From NCBI GenBank assembly GCA_024114885.1, contig CP099418.1:1488001-1552000 (forward strand): a DNA stretch of 64,000 bases. The letters are read 5' to 3'. The translations under genes and the position numbers were made by a program. The notes under the pieces are model-generated. The model made no database searches. It saw nothing but the letters and a program-made list of their open reading frames with translations, and was not told where the DNA came from. Positions 44,789 through 56,205 of the stretch are shown one piece after another; within the stretch, counting starts at the first letter, position 1; every line of letters begins with the position of its first letter. The DNA comes from Septoria linicola (Eukaryota > Ascomycota > Dothideomycetes > Mycosphaerellales > Mycosphaerellaceae).

Positions 44789-45200
44789 GACGACGGATGC
44801 GTCTGTGTGTGTGTGTGTGTGTGTGCTTGTGGTGCTCGTGCGCGCGCTCGAAGCACGCTATCAATGCATGCGTGCCAACTACAGCGTGGCGCACGTGTGG
44901 AAGGCGTCTCAAGTTGAAAGTAGAACTAAAACGAGGGGCTTGGGTCAAAGTAGACAGCAGCAGCGGGAGCTTGACCGCGACCCGCAAACCGCTCATCATC
45001 GCCGACTACTTGGTATATCAGAAGATGACATCTCTGCCAAACGCATATGCAAGAGAGACATTATGATGCATGCGGCGCACTGTGCAAACAATGCCATTGT
45101 CTTCGATCACCTCGGCGCGAGCCTCGTTTCATATGTGCATCTGGTCTATCTATTCTCGTACATGCATCGCATCATTACTACTCTCATCTATAGCTTCCTC
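44789..45200. promoter_or_regulatory. Promoter region of the Tco89-like gene
   Basis: About 410 bases between the Tco89-like start and the 3' end of the ankyrin-RCC1-BTB gene. Apart from the TG repeat nothing stands out. Confidence 0.4.
44804..44825. repeat. (TG)11 dinucleotide repeat
   Basis: Eleven TG units lie 16 bases upstream of the Tco89-like start codon, in its predicted 5' UTR or core promoter (CA repeats on the coding strand). A run of GTG triplets at about 44748-44770 lies just inside the gene and encodes the His tract. Confidence 0.92.
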
Positions 45201-48200
45201 TTATTGCTTTCGAGCTGAGGGAGTATTACTTGCTGCAGCAGGAGAAGCAGCAGTGACAACTTTCGGGCCCCCTTCACTACCGCCTTTCTTTCCTTTGCTG
45301 CGTGCAACTCCCCGCCCTCGATTCTTCCGAGCTGCTGCTTTGGCTGGACCAGCGTTGTTAGCTTGCTGTTCCGCCTCTTGCACCCGAGCACTTTCCTTTT
45401 CCCACCACTGTTGGAACTCTTGTTCGGCTTGAATCTCTTGCAAGTCTCGCTTGGCCACAGCTTCTTTGATGATGTCCTTCTCAATCTGCTGCTGCGCTAC
45501 AATCTCCGACATGCTCAGCCCCCAGTCCGCTTCGACGATTGGCTGATGACTGATCGATTGTGGTATTGGCCTGCTGTGTGAAGGCTGCGGCGCCTGGGAA
45601 GGAGTCGATTTGGGCTTGGTACTGTTGTGAGGTCCAATCACTGGTGAAGCCTGTTTGCTGTCTGTAGCGCTTCTCGCTTGCAGTGCCCCCGGTCCAATAG
45701 CTGTTTTCGCAGTCCTCGGATTGGCCACCGTCTGCCTCATTGTCATCTGCGGCGTACTGTTTGATCGAGGGCCGATCGATTCACCAGTGCTAGTAACCTC
45801 GCTATCCATGACATTCTTCAGCATCGGGCGCTTCTGGGTAGACACTGTCTGCCATGAGAATGGCTTCGCAGGCTCAATGCCTGCTCGCAAAGCAGGCGAG
45901 ACGGACGCAGCGCCTTGTTGCTGAGCTTGTTGCATACGTTTGCGCTCTTTTTGACTCATCTTAGGAGCCGGCAAGCTGAATGGTGCAGGCATGTCTTGCG
46001 GAGGGCTAGCTGCGCCGGCTAAGCCTTGTGTCAGAGTCGACGTTCGATTTGACGCTGTTTGCTCTAGTATGTTTTTCATGTCGACTTTGCCAGATAATAG
46101 GGTGGACGACCAAGGCTTCCCCGCTCTGACGGCCATTGAAGGTGACTTAGGCGTTCTTGGTGTGATCGCCTCCTGAGCTGGTGACTGCGCTGCAAGCTTT
46201 GGAGATCTCAACGCTTTGCCACGAGAGTCAAGCCATGCCTCTTGGGGAGGTGTATTCGATTCCAAGCCCACAGAATTTGTCATAGGCCGCATAGCAGGAG
46301 ATGGTCGAGCCGACCGCGAATCATGCTCCTCATCCATATCAAACATCATGTCCTTCGCCGATGCCCTGGTCCGGAGGGCAGGTGGCTGTTCACGCATGCC
46401 CTCCGCCTTTGTCAGCTGAGATGACCGCCTTCGCGTTTTCTGCTGCACAGGCGAAGTGCCCAGATCCTCTCCAAAGAACCCAGGGCCCATGGACGACAAA
46501 TCCTGAAACTTGGCGCGAAGCACCATCCCATCAAGCTTTCGCCGTCTGCTACGATCAATTGCATCTATCAAGCTGGGATGGCGCTCGTGCAGAAGCATCT
46601 CAGCTCGGCCGCTCTTGGCAAAAGGCATACAGGCGAGCTGGTTTTCTCGCACCACGTCGTCGAGCTCGTCAAGCAGATCCGGATCAAGCTCATTGAGGTG
46701 GTGACCTTGCAGCATGGCCTCCAGGTTCAAGCACAGATACTCTAGCCCAGTGTCTAGGAACTCGCGCACAGAGCTGGGAGCCATGGTATTCAGCAGACCA
46801 CACACATTGCGGGTATTGACATGTTGTCCTGCTACTGATTGTGCGATCTGACTAAGTCGATCTAGCATCAATTCGTTTGCACAGCTGAGGACATCGGTTA
46901 CAGTGTCCAGAAAGTCATCGAGATCTACAGCGACAACTTTGTCGAAAAGCTCAGAACCTTTGTCGCTGTAGATATGTCGCAGCACCATCGCAAAAGTGCT
47001 TGCGCTGACATGCTTGAGATCGACCTTGACATGCTCTGCTTCAGCGCGTCCTGAAATCCAGGCGCCGCGGGATCGTCCCATGAAAAGGCCCTCGAAGAAA
47101 GGACAGCGTGCGCAGACCAGAGCACTGTGGAGTCTAACTTCTTCGTCATCTTCAAGCTCCACAATGATGTCTGCATCATAGAAGAAGGCAGGATCAGCAT
47201 AAGCGACCTCGAGATCCATATCAAGACAGGGCCGTGGTGTGACCATCTGTCGCACCGCAAGCTCAAGCGCTCTCATCTCGAGCTTGCCGGAAATCTTCAT
47301 AAGCTCCGTGCGTACTTGGCGATACGAGTAGGCCATTTTCGGAGCAGCCCTGGTGAAATTCCAGAATGGTACCAGGTCATCGGTATACAGATACATGGCC
47401 AGGTCCACTAAGGTGAGCAAGTCAACGCCGGCGAAGGTCACGATCAATGTTCCCTCGTCATCAATTTCCGACTGGCATAAGTCCGGGATTGTGAAGGTAG
47501 TAGCCTCGCACAAATCGCGGAAGCCCCTCCTCAGCACGCGACTGCGTGCGGTGAGCATGAAGCGGTGCACTGGAATGCGTACGTCAGAAGTGGTCGTCGC
47601 TAGAAGAGCATCGTGTTTGGTCTCAGAGCTCCAGTGTTCAAAGTAGTGTGCGAGATCGGTATCAATGTCGGCGCTTCCGAGGACTGCTTTCTTGACAGCC
47701 GCCAGTTGATCGGGCTTCTTGCTGGCCTGCCAGAATCGCGGAGTGTTGTCATCGCTATTCTCGCTATATGCGTGGCACTTGGCCAATTCGCTAAGTGAAA
47801 AAAGCGGGAACATGTTTTTCCACAGTGATGGGTCCTCCACAACGATCTGCTTGCGAAGCACATCGCAGTCGTACCTAAGGGCAGAATACGCACCGCTACC
47901 AGAGGCTCGCACAGCCAGTACACGTGTCAGACCCGGAACCCTGGTGAATTTGTAGTCCTTGGGTCGAAATTCCGTGGCAGCTATTGCACTCGTGTTCTTT
48001 ATTTTGGCACGCCTGGTCCGTTTCCACACGCTACCTTCATCCGTACTCAGAATGATCGATCCGTCGGCATCCAAGCCGACATCTCTGGCTGCCATGTTGC
48101 TTTTCTTCGGTGACCATATACGCTGTGGTTGGCTGATAGCGCTACGAATCTTTGCCGGGTTTGTGGTGGAGACGCTGGTCTTATCATCCGATCGCTGACT

Positions 48201-49898
48201 GATCGAAATGGTGAAGATTTCGCCCCGACTACTCATGGCGCAGATTGTGTCTCCTTCGGCGGTGATCTTCACGATCCTGTTCGGTGCGGTGTCGTACGTG
48301 GTCACCAAGAAGCTCTGCTTCAGAAAGTAGTTCGTGAATCCATCGAGCGGGAATTGAATCTTCGCATAACCGTAATTGGCAAAGACCCAGACATCGTGGT
48401 TCTCTAGCAAGCAGATTGTGGCGCGGTCGATTGCCGCCACCGCACGTATAGGCGATGAGAAAAGCGATGCGGCGACTTTTCGAGGAGTGACCTGAAACTC
48501 CAAGGAGCGTGCATCAGAGTCAACGATACCAAGCTGGCCCTCGTTCTTGCCAAACGTAAACAGCGAAGTCGAAGTATGCGCCACTGAGTGAATTCGTGAA
48601 GCGGCAATCCCGAGGACAGCCTCCCTCTTCAATGGTCCGAAAATTTGTCGGGGTAGCGTTGATATTGGATCTTCGTCTCCAGAAACCTTGGGTAAACCAT
48701 ACCCCAGCTGTCCATAGGCGTTGTTCCCCCAAGAGTAGATCTCTCCAGCGTCGTCCAAAGCCAAAGTGTGATTCTGACCTAGAGCTACCGTTGCCGTTCG
48801 TTTGCTTGCCAGGCCGCCGCCTTCAATGCACACGTATTGGAAGCGCGTTCGTTCATCGCCGGTACCAAGCCGACCGCCCTGACCATGACCGCACATGTAC
48901 AGATTTGAAACAGGGTCAGTCGTTAGAACGGCGCTATGCAGCTTGGACATGAATACATCTTGTATCACGAGAGGACGAGACCTCACCACCCAGGGCATAT
49001 CCTCGATCCACAATCCGCGAACATCGACCGGCTCGCGGTGGTATGTCGGATCATGCATGGACCATTTCAAATCATCCTGCTTGAGGTGCTCCTTGTAGAA
49101 ACGTCTTAAAAGGTGTTCGGGCCGCCTCAAAACAACTCGTTCGGGAAATGCGCGATCGTCCTGGTCTCCCAGTCCCAGGTTCGTGTTGTTGCCCGAACCA
49201 AAAGCAAACAACTGATCGCCGCCAATGGCTTTGAAAGGTATCTTGGCTGGTATTGCATCGTCGTCTCCATCAACACCGGCGGCCTCCTCCTCGCTGGCAT
49301 CTGACGCGGATCGGCGTCGCCCAGTTTCCTCGGGTCGAAGCGTCCTATCTTTGATCGTTGCTGCATATAGGTCAAGTGGTCCAAGCCCTTCTCGATCCTT
49401 GATTTTCAGGAGCTGGTTAACCTGTTTCGACACAAAGATGTTGCCACTGTCCCGTTCCAGGATGAGCCGGGCTATCGTGATGTTGCCAAAGTAAAATGCA
49501 CGATGCAATGCGGTCCAACCATTCTCCAAATCTTGTACGTAGAGATCGATGAAGGGGTATTCGATCAAAGCTGTCGCAAATGCAACAGCATTCTCGTTGT
49601 TCGAAGAAGCAGCATGGTGCAGCAATGTCATGCCCCCAGAATCGCGTCCGTTGATGTCGGCCTTGGTGAGCACGACAGCTCCACCAGCAGGCGTCCTGGG
49701 TGTGTTCGCTCTCTTACTCTTTGCACTCGCGCTTGGAGAAGATGCATAATCGGGACTCCCTATGACGGCTCCCATTCCATACGATGGCCCCGCTCTTGAT
49801 ACATGCACCGGTCGGGCATGATGCGCCGCGGCCTCGAGATACCTTTCGAAGGCATCGATCGAGTCGTCGTAGAAGGCTTGCCACAGATGGATGCTCAT
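45201..49898 (-). CDS. Ankyrin-RCC1-BTB protein (IBtk-like)
   Basis: 1,565-residue intronless protein with the domain order of animal IBtk and fungal BTB3-type proteins, likely a substrate adaptor of a Cullin-3 ubiquitin ligase. Ankyrin repeats lie at about 80-170 (GGMTLLHHAASSNNENAVAF, NGWTALHRAFYFGNITIARL). RCC1-type blades follow at about 230-620 (FAFGSGNNTNLGLGDQDDR, YMCGHGQGGRLGTGDERTRF, YSWGNNAYGQLGYG, FTFGKNEGQLGIVDS). Two BTB domains follow near 770-880 and 945-1060; the second has DADIIVELEDDEEVRLHSAL and CPFFEGLFMG. The C-terminal 450 residues are disordered, ending in a basic KNRGRGVARSKGKKGG region with a coiled segment (QQQIEKDIIKEAVAKRDL). The ATG at 49898 matches the family start (MSIHLWQAFYDDSIDAFE). 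One of the longest intronless genes in the window. Confidence 0.9.
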   Translation of the reverse strand: MSIHLWQAFYDDSIDAFERYLEAAAHHARPVHVSRAGPSYGMGAVIGSPDYASSPSASAKSKRANTPRTPAGGAVVLTKADINGRDSGGMTLLHHAASSNNENAVAFATALIEYPFIDLYVQDLENGWTALHRAFYFGNITIARLILERDSGNIFVSKQVNQLLKIKDREGLGPLDLYAATIKDRTLRPEETGRRRSASDASEEEAAGVDGDDDAIPAKIPFKAIGGDQLFAFGSGNNTNLGLGDQDDRAFPERVVLRRPEHLLRRFYKEHLKQDDLKWSMHDPTYHREPVDVRGLWIEDMPWVVRSRPLVIQDVFMSKLHSAVLTTDPVSNLYMCGHGQGGRLGTGDERTRFQYVCIEGGGLASKRTATVALGQNHTLALDDAGEIYSWGNNAYGQLGYGLPKVSGDEDPISTLPRQIFGPLKREAVLGIAASRIHSVAHTSTSLFTFGKNEGQLGIVDSDARSLEFQVTPRKVAASLFSSPIRAVAAIDRATICLLENHDVWVFANYGYAKIQFPLDGFTNYFLKQSFLVTTYDTAPNRIVKITAEGDTICAMSSRGEIFTISISQRSDDKTSVSTTNPAKIRSAISQPQRIWSPKKSNMAARDVGLDADGSIILSTDEGSVWKRTRRAKIKNTSAIAATEFRPKDYKFTRVPGLTRVLAVRASGSGAYSALRYDCDVLRKQIVVEDPSLWKNMFPLFSLSELAKCHAYSENSDDNTPRFWQASKKPDQLAAVKKAVLGSADIDTDLAHYFEHWSSETKHDALLATTTSDVRIPVHRFMLTARSRVLRRGFRDLCEATTFTIPDLCQSEIDDEGTLIVTFAGVDLLTLVDLAMYLYTDDLVPFWNFTRAAPKMAYSYRQVRTELMKISGKLEMRALELAVRQMVTPRPCLDMDLEVAYADPAFFYDADIIVELEDDEEVRLHSALVCARCPFFEGLFMGRSRGAWISGRAEAEHVKVDLKHVSASTFAMVLRHIYSDKGSELFDKVVAVDLDDFLDTVTDVLSCANELMLDRLSQIAQSVAGQHVNTRNVCGLLNTMAPSSVREFLDTGLEYLCLNLEAMLQGHHLNELDPDLLDELDDVVRENQLACMPFAKSGRAEMLLHERHPSLIDAIDRSRRRKLDGMVLRAKFQDLSSMGPGFFGEDLGTSPVQQKTRRRSSQLTKAEGMREQPPALRTRASAKDMMFDMDEEHDSRSARPSPAMRPMTNSVGLESNTPPQEAWLDSRGKALRSPKLAAQSPAQEAITPRTPKSPSMAVRAGKPWSSTLLSGKVDMKNILEQTASNRTSTLTQGLAGAASPPQDMPAPFSLPAPKMSQKERKRMQQAQQQGAASVSPALRAGIEPAKPFSWQTVSTQKRPMLKNVMDSEVTSTGESIGPRSNSTPQMTMRQTVANPRTAKTAIGPGALQARSATDSKQASPVIGPHNSTKPKSTPSQAPQPSHSRPIPQSISHQPIVEADWGLSMSEIVAQQQIEKDIIKEAVAKRDLQEIQAEQEFQQWWEKESARVQEAEQQANNAGPAKAAARKNRGRGVARSKGKKGGSEGGPKVVTAASPAAASNTPSARKQ

Positions 49899-50695
49899 AG
49901 GCCGATGGGGTCTGAAATGACCTTGGAGTTCGATCCGGTGACTTCTTCAGCACCTCGCTGCACACTTGGCTGTGTACGGCTGTTTAAAGGTGCTTTTGGA
50001 AGCGCTGGATCTGTACTCCGGAAGGGCGAAAGCGAAAGTCTTCTGGACAACGGCTTACTCAGCTCGCAGATTGGTGTCTTTGATTTATGTGCGCGAAGAG
50101 TTGCGTGGTCGCTCGTGCGGAATGTGGTGTGCGGTCGCGTCGAGGGTGGCGATCAACTGCGCGCAATCTGCTGCTGGGCTGACGAAGCAATGTTACGACG
50201 AGTTCGAGATTGTGGTGATATAGAATATCTGCGGCTTCAACCAGATTGTGGTGCTCGAGCGATGAGTCAGTGAAAGGGCAATTGGGCCGTGAGGAGGAGG
50301 ATTATGATGTGGACAGTCGGTCGTTTAGAACTATCAAAGCGTCAGGCAACTTGATAAAGCCGACGTGCCCCTCATGATGTGTCAAGCCTGGCTAGCATAC
50401 CACAAGCCAATCATATGCGCATGTGCAAAGTCCATTGTACTTGACTACCCATCGTGCACCCCGACTTCACACGAAGATTCTTGACAAACATTTGGGATCG
50501 AGACCTTTAGCAGAGGCGCACAAGCAACAGCGATCGTCTCGCTTTCCAATTGAGACTGTTTCCGTTCGTAGGAAGCTATCCTACACTTCTATACCACTCA
50601 TAAAGAGCCGAGCCTGCCTCACCACTAACGCCGGATCATGTCCATCCCATTCATGTGAAAACGCCTTGCTAAGCGACAGAACCACGTCGTCCTTC
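49899..50695. other. Intergenic region, no gene seen
   Basis: About 800 bases between the IBtk-like start and the Atg13 stop. A 156-codon frame at 49803-50273 (+) overlaps the start of the gene and is not protein-like. The region should hold the IBtk-like promoter and Atg13 3' UTR. Confidence 0.4.
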
Positions 50696-53022
50696 TCAGT
50701 GATCAATGTTATCCTGCGGGAAGATGAAGGGCTCTTCGTCTTCTTCCTCGTCTTCTTCCTCCTCGTGGATCTTGGGGCTGTCAGAACCAGACAGCCCGCC
50801 TGACGCACCTGTAACCTCTTCTGCGATGCTATGCGTACTGAGCCTGCTCCTCACAAATGGTGCGTGTGTCCCCGCCAAGGCGCGAGAGGGACTAGAGCTG
50901 GTAGATAGCCCAGGCACGTTACTCAATCTCCTGCTCGGTGGAGTGCCGCTTTGCTGCAGAAGGGAGCTTGAGCTCATGGCCTCGTCAAGTCTCTCTTGCT
51001 GGTTGACTCTTCCGCTGTATTTGGAAAGATTGATGGTGTTGCCGCGTGACTCTGGACGGGACAGTGGCAGATCTTTGGCATCGGACAATTGCTTGATGAA
51101 AGAAGCAATGTCATTGTCATCAGATTGCTGGCCACTTCCAGATGACCCTGTCGTGCCCTCCATCAGTTGCCCCGAGCGGTCTTTAGAGGAGCTGCTTCCC
51201 CTTCCAGAGCTGACATTACTCTCCGTTGTCCTGTTGCCACTTTGCGAGGTGAAGCGCTTGTTCCGATTTGCAAAACTGCTACTGTATCGGTGGACTGGTG
51301 CAGGTTTGGGGGAAGCTGAGCCAGAAGATGCGATTGCCGTGTCGCTTGGAATTGGGGGTGCTCTCAACGCTTGCTGAGGCAGCGTGTTCAACGACACTCG
51401 TTTATCTGATGCAGATGTTCCGAGCCGCTTCGAGAGTGAAGTGCTCTCTGATCGTCCCAGTGACGAGCTTGGTCTTGGAGAGGAGGCGAGGGAACCGCTT
51501 TTGAAGGGTGGATTCGTGACCAAATTGATCGGTGTGCCTCTTCCAGATTCGCCCCCGCGACTGCTTCTTGGACGGCTCGTGTCGTCGTCCATATCGTCTT
51601 CCAGTACGCGTTGTTTGAGCTCAGTCACTGGCGATGCTCGCTTTCCAGCGGCATGGAACGTGCCAAGGCTGCCGTATGCACCAACACGAGCTTTCTGGTT
51701 ACCAGCAGCTCCCGCCAAACTGCTGTACTGAACCCGAGACTGTTCACTGCGAGCTCCTGGCAGCGATCTGCCTTGCACAACCGCCGCCGGTAGGTGATCA
51801 TCCAAGCCCAGAAAGCGTGAGCTCAGTAATGCTTCAGAATCCGCCACGTTGAAGTCACAGCTGGTGCGGTAGTCGACAGTCACCGACAATGGCCCAGTCC
51901 GACACAGGAGAGGCGGTATGTCGTAACGATTCACCACAGCATTCAACCCCTGTTCCGACGGGCACAATGGCGTGTACAGCGAGTCTGATCGCGATTGAGA
52001 AGCAACATGCCCTTCTCTAATCCGGAACCTCAATCTCAGCGCTTGGTGGACACCCGGCTGTCTTGTTAGCTTCCTATGCAGCTTCCATGCTGGAAGCAAT
52101 CGCGAGAAGCTGTGCAGAGACCGAAATAGCACCACACCCTTCTTGTATACGTTAGGCAACGCATCGTTGAGATCCGCTGCCGGATATCCGTCTGCATCGC
52201 TAAGATCAATCGTCCAGCGCTCGAGCACGACCTCGAACAGACGCCCGCCATTACGATTGTGACGGGGACTAGAGTCTGCCGAGGAGCTCAGAGCATCTGC
52301 CACATCCCAGCGTTTCCCAGTATCGTCCACAACTACAAGAGCCTGGCTGTGCGATAGATGTGATGTGTCGACGTACACTTCTATCACAAGCGGTCCTGGC
52401 CGCTTCTCTGACAGATCTGGTCGTCTCCACGGGGCCAAGTCGTCAGACAGGACATCTGTTTCATCGAGGACGACATTGAACTATGATGCTGTCAGACATC
52501 TCTCCAAAAAGCGTACCAATCATCACATTATGGGGGAAAGTGGCAGGCAACAAAAATTACCCTCTACCCTTGCCCCATCAGAGCAATACAGGCAAGACGT
52601 CTATAAAGCTTGACATGACATGGTTGCAACTCACCCATCTGTTCTGTTTGATTTCTCCCGCTTTGTTCATCACTTGTGGCAGATTCGCTCGTGCGGAGCA
52701 TATCGTCAGTGCAGCCTTGGAGTGGAAGTGCTGCAGCCACTGATTAGCGCATATTCCAAGGCTATTCATGCAGTATCATATGCTCTACCTGTATGATCTG
52801 GTTGAGCTTGGTCGCTTCTCTATCCTGGCTACCTGATGCAGCATCCCGGCCAGGGTCCTGCGCTGTGTCGGCTGAAGCCTTCTCAGTATATGAAGCCAAA
52901 TCTACACTCGATCGTGTTTGTTGAGGCGGTCGATCTCTCGGGTTGTTCGTTCGTTCTGGATTCGTTGCAGCATTGCTCGCAGCAGAAGCGCTGCGGGGCG
53001 ATGGTCGAGGATGCTGGTGCAT
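50696..53022 (-). CDS. ATG13: Autophagy-related protein 13
   Basis: Regulatory subunit of the Atg1 kinase complex; TORC1 phosphorylates it to block autophagy. Three exons: 53022-52789 (disordered start, ending TKLNQIIQ), 52730-52635 (HFHSKAALTICSARA, NKAGEIKQNRW) and 52480-50696. Introns 52731-52788 and 52481-52634 are GT-AG and keep phase. The HORMA domain continues with FNVVLDETDVL, GPLVIEVYVDTSHLSHSQAL, the conserved RWTIDLSD, PNVYKKGVVLFRSLHSFSRL and LPAWKLHRKL, and FNVADSEALLSSRFLGLDDH. The long Ser-rich tail carries a SFANRNKRFTSQSG segment and DDDIASFIKQLSDAKDLPLSR-like Atg1/Atg17-binding regions; the end is acidic (EEEEDEEEDEEPFIFP). About 700 residues. Confidence 0.93.
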
Positions 53023-54158
53023 GATTGCGATTGCGACTGCGATGCTTGACGGTTCGCAAATGTTTGATGATATAGCTTCTTATCTCGTGGCAAGGTCGAA
53101 ACCTGGTCGCTACGATGATGTGATATGTGCTGATGGACTAGATGATGGCTCCATATTCACGATAGCCTCCAGAGGCCGCTCAGGTTCGCTCGGGTCTGCT
53201 CTCAAGAGCACGTAGGAAGTCGGATCTGTGTCGCAAAAGCCCGTCTAGATCAAAAAGCCATGGTCACCTTTGAGGCATCAACACAAAAGCACACGAGTGA
53301 TTCGGCAGCCTGCTGCAGAGTATCAGGCACGCGGAAGGTGCTCGAGACGCAGTCAAGCTCTCAAGCGATGCACTCTACCGCAGGCTCTGGCGCACTGCGA
53401 CTAGCTGTTGCGAGAAGGGAGAGCTGCGGGCACACTGTCGTGATGATAGTAGTTAGTCCCGTGGCCGTTGAGGGCCGACCAGAATGGAGTCACGAGAGAG
53501 CTTGACTCGATAGCTGACCACCTCGACGCTAGGACACTTTGGCAGCATGTAGCCGCTGGATCGTCCCGAGTGGAGTCGCCCGATTGCCAGCCGGCCTTCT
53601 GACACGGGTCACGAGGAGAGTCTGTTTAGTGCCGTAGTTATTCCTGAGGGCAGAGATGAGGGAGTGGCGAGAGCAGCGGCGCAGGATATACGTCGACGTG
53701 CGAGCAGATGGCAGCGTCGGCATCACGTCAACATTGCAAAGATTGCTCGATGAGCTGTGTGCACATGTGTCGCACCCGCCCAAGCCTCAAGAGGGCGCTA
53801 ACTAGTTAACTTCCGTCTTATCTTTGTTCCCTCACCGGCCAAATGTTAAAGCATCGCACTATCTCATGCTCGACGCACGCCTGCGAAAAAAAAACGATCG
53901 CGGTCACGCAACGCCCCTGCCAGTCGACAGGAGAGGCAAGTACGTGGCTGCATAGAAAAAGGCAGTTGCGGTTGATGACATTTTCCATCATTCGCCTCCG
54001 CGACAAGGCGCACAACAACTAGTCTAGAGATCAGACTTGAATAAAGTATGTAAGACCTGTCTACTCTTGCTGTCTGGGACAGTCAAGCAGCTTGTGCTGC
54101 TCTAATGAGCTGGGCCAAAACTACTCCATTCAGATTCTGGCATCGCGCAGCCCGTCAA
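53023..54158. other. Gene-poor region, no supported gene
   Basis: About 1.1 kb upstream of Atg13. It contains an A9 run near 53886-53894 and small random frames only. Confidence 0.4.
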
Positions 54159-56205
54159 CTACGAGCTAGCAGCGATCGCATGTTGGTTGAACGGGCGAAA
54201 TCCAGGATAGTCGCTGGATACGCACTTGTCAAGCTCTTTCAGATACCCTTGCATACCGCCAAAGTAAAATCGCAAACAACGCTTCTTGCCTGGAGGAATC
54301 AGCATGAACTAAGCACGCTCGAAAGACGTGACTTACCTGGTATATTGGCTCCGAAGATCCAATTCTCCTGCGCTTTGTGGAAGAGTGAGTCTGCGGCAAG
54401 TTGCTCACAAAGTTTCGCCCACTCTTGCTCGCCTTCTGGCAAGACTTCGACGAGTCGAGTACCCGACTGTTCGGCTCGTTCGATGGTGTCTGCCACGAAG
54501 TCTACCTCGGCTTCGATTGCAGGAGGCTGGTTAGTGAACGGCCCTTTGGCTCCATTCACCATGACTTTTGGAATTAGCTGCGCTACAAGTGGACGACTTG
54601 AAGCTATCAGAGTATACGCACAGAAGTTTGGATGGTTTGGCACAAAGATACCCAAAGCACTCGTTGGGCCGTCCTTCCATTCTTCTTGAAGAGTGGTTGG
54701 GTGGGGGATGAATCGCCATGCGAGCATACGACCCCTCCACGGCGTCAAATCTGATCGCGTTAACTACGAGCACGATGATTATCGATCACGATTGGGACTC
54801 ACCCGGTGGCTAGGATCAGCACATCAAGCTCATGTAGCTTGCCGTCGGATGTCTTGATGCCTCCAGCTTCGATCGTCTCAATGGAAATTTCCCGGAGGTC
54901 CACAATGTCTACGTTGTCTCTGTTGAATTGTTCCTAGGTCAACACGTCAGCCCACGCACAATCACGAACGTCTACGCGGTTACTCACGAAGTACTTCTGT
55001 CCATTGGAGGCGTTGCCATCGCAAAGAGGCCGTCTGGCGTAGACGTCATGCGGCTGCAGCTTTCTTGCTTTTTCTGGATCCTTGACGATATCCCTTATCT
55101 TCTGTCGGATAAAGTCACATGCTCCTTCATTCGCTTCGGAATCGGTCGTAATTTCTTTGAACGTCCCAAACATATAGCGAAACCCATTTCCCTTGTCCCA
55201 ATTCTCCTGAAAGATCCTTTCACGCTGCTCAGGGGAAACCGAATGATAAGAGATGGTGCTCTCTTCGAACCCGAACGCGGTGATGGAGTTACGGACACGG
55301 TGCCATATCGCATCCTGATCGATGTCAGTGAGTCGCTCTCAAGTCTCAACCTGCTTGCTTACCTGCATCGGGACTGCCATGGCGATGTGAACTCACGTAA
55401 TTGTCATTGATCTCTTGACGCTCCTCCGGAGTCACCTTCGCATCTCCAGACGGCACGCTATATTGTGGATGACGCTGAAAGCTTGTAAGGCTACCCACCT
55501 TGCTTCATTGCTTGCAATCTCTGTGATTACTTGAACGCCGGTCGAGCCGCTTCCTGTAGTCAACATCAGCACTGGGACTATCTGCAGTGAGTTTGACCTT
55601 CTCACCAATGATTCCAACACGTTTGTTTTCAAGAGTCACTCCCTGTGGCCATTTTCCAGTGTGGTACAGCTCTCCAGCGAAGTACTTCAGTCCAGGTATA
55701 TCAGGGATGTTCTGTGTTGACAGTAGACCCAGGCAGGTGACGAGATACTTAGCCACAATTGGTGTATCGCTACCACTCGTGGCGATCTTCCATGTCTGCG
55801 TAGCATCAATCCAGTCTGCTCGTGAAAGTTGAGTATTGAATCGCGTGTCCTTTCTCAAATCGTGACGATCAGCTACATGGTTCAGGTAAGCCAAAACCTC
55901 TGGCTGCTTCACGTATTTCTCTGGCCACGGGTACTCAGCGAGGTCTTCTGTATCCCACGAATATCTGTAGACATAGCTTTCGGTATCAGACATTGCACCA
56001 GGGTAGAGATTCCAGTCTGTTTCAACTTCAGCATATGCAATATATGGAATAGTGACTTCAGCCTACACCAAGTACCACCAACTCCACCAGCTTGATCGAT
56101 AGCCACGCATTTCAAACCAAGCTTGCGCAAACGATAGAGTTGATAGATGCCTCCAAATCCACAACCGACGATCACTGCATCGTAAATTTCTTGTGTCATT
56201 GTCAT
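54159..56205 (-). pseudogene. Baeyer-Villiger-type monooxygenase, two frame breaks
   Basis: FAD/NADPH monooxygenase of the cyclohexanone monooxygenase group. Recognisable pieces, in order: AVIVGCGFGGIYQLYRLRKLG (FAD site), WYWNLYPGAMSDTESYVYRY, the Baeyer-Villiger fingerprint FAGELYHTGKWPQ, VGIIGGSGSTGVQVI (NADPH site), FQRHPQYSVPSGD, ENWDKGNGFRYMFGTF, PLCDGNASNGQKYFEQFNRD, LILATGFDAVEGSYARM, EEWKDGPTSALGIFVPNHPN, NGAKGPFTNQPPAIEAEVDF, FYFGGMQGYLKELD. At least six GT-AG introns fit. Two breaks do not: near 55493-55516 an extra 8 bases (imperfect AGCAATGA/AGCAAGGT tandem) shift the frame between the NADPH site and FQRHPQY; near 54690-54720, around a G5 run (plus strand 54703-54707), the frame shifts again between GSYARMAI and EEWKDGP. 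All other motifs are intact, so decay looks recent. Start taken at 56205 (MTMTQEIYD). Confidence 0.75.

Noticed and set aside
44230..44999. Several frames of 80-240 codons around the Tco89-like start, including a 237-codon minus frame
   Set aside because: They arise from simple repeats (GTG, TG, GCN) in other phases of the same gene.
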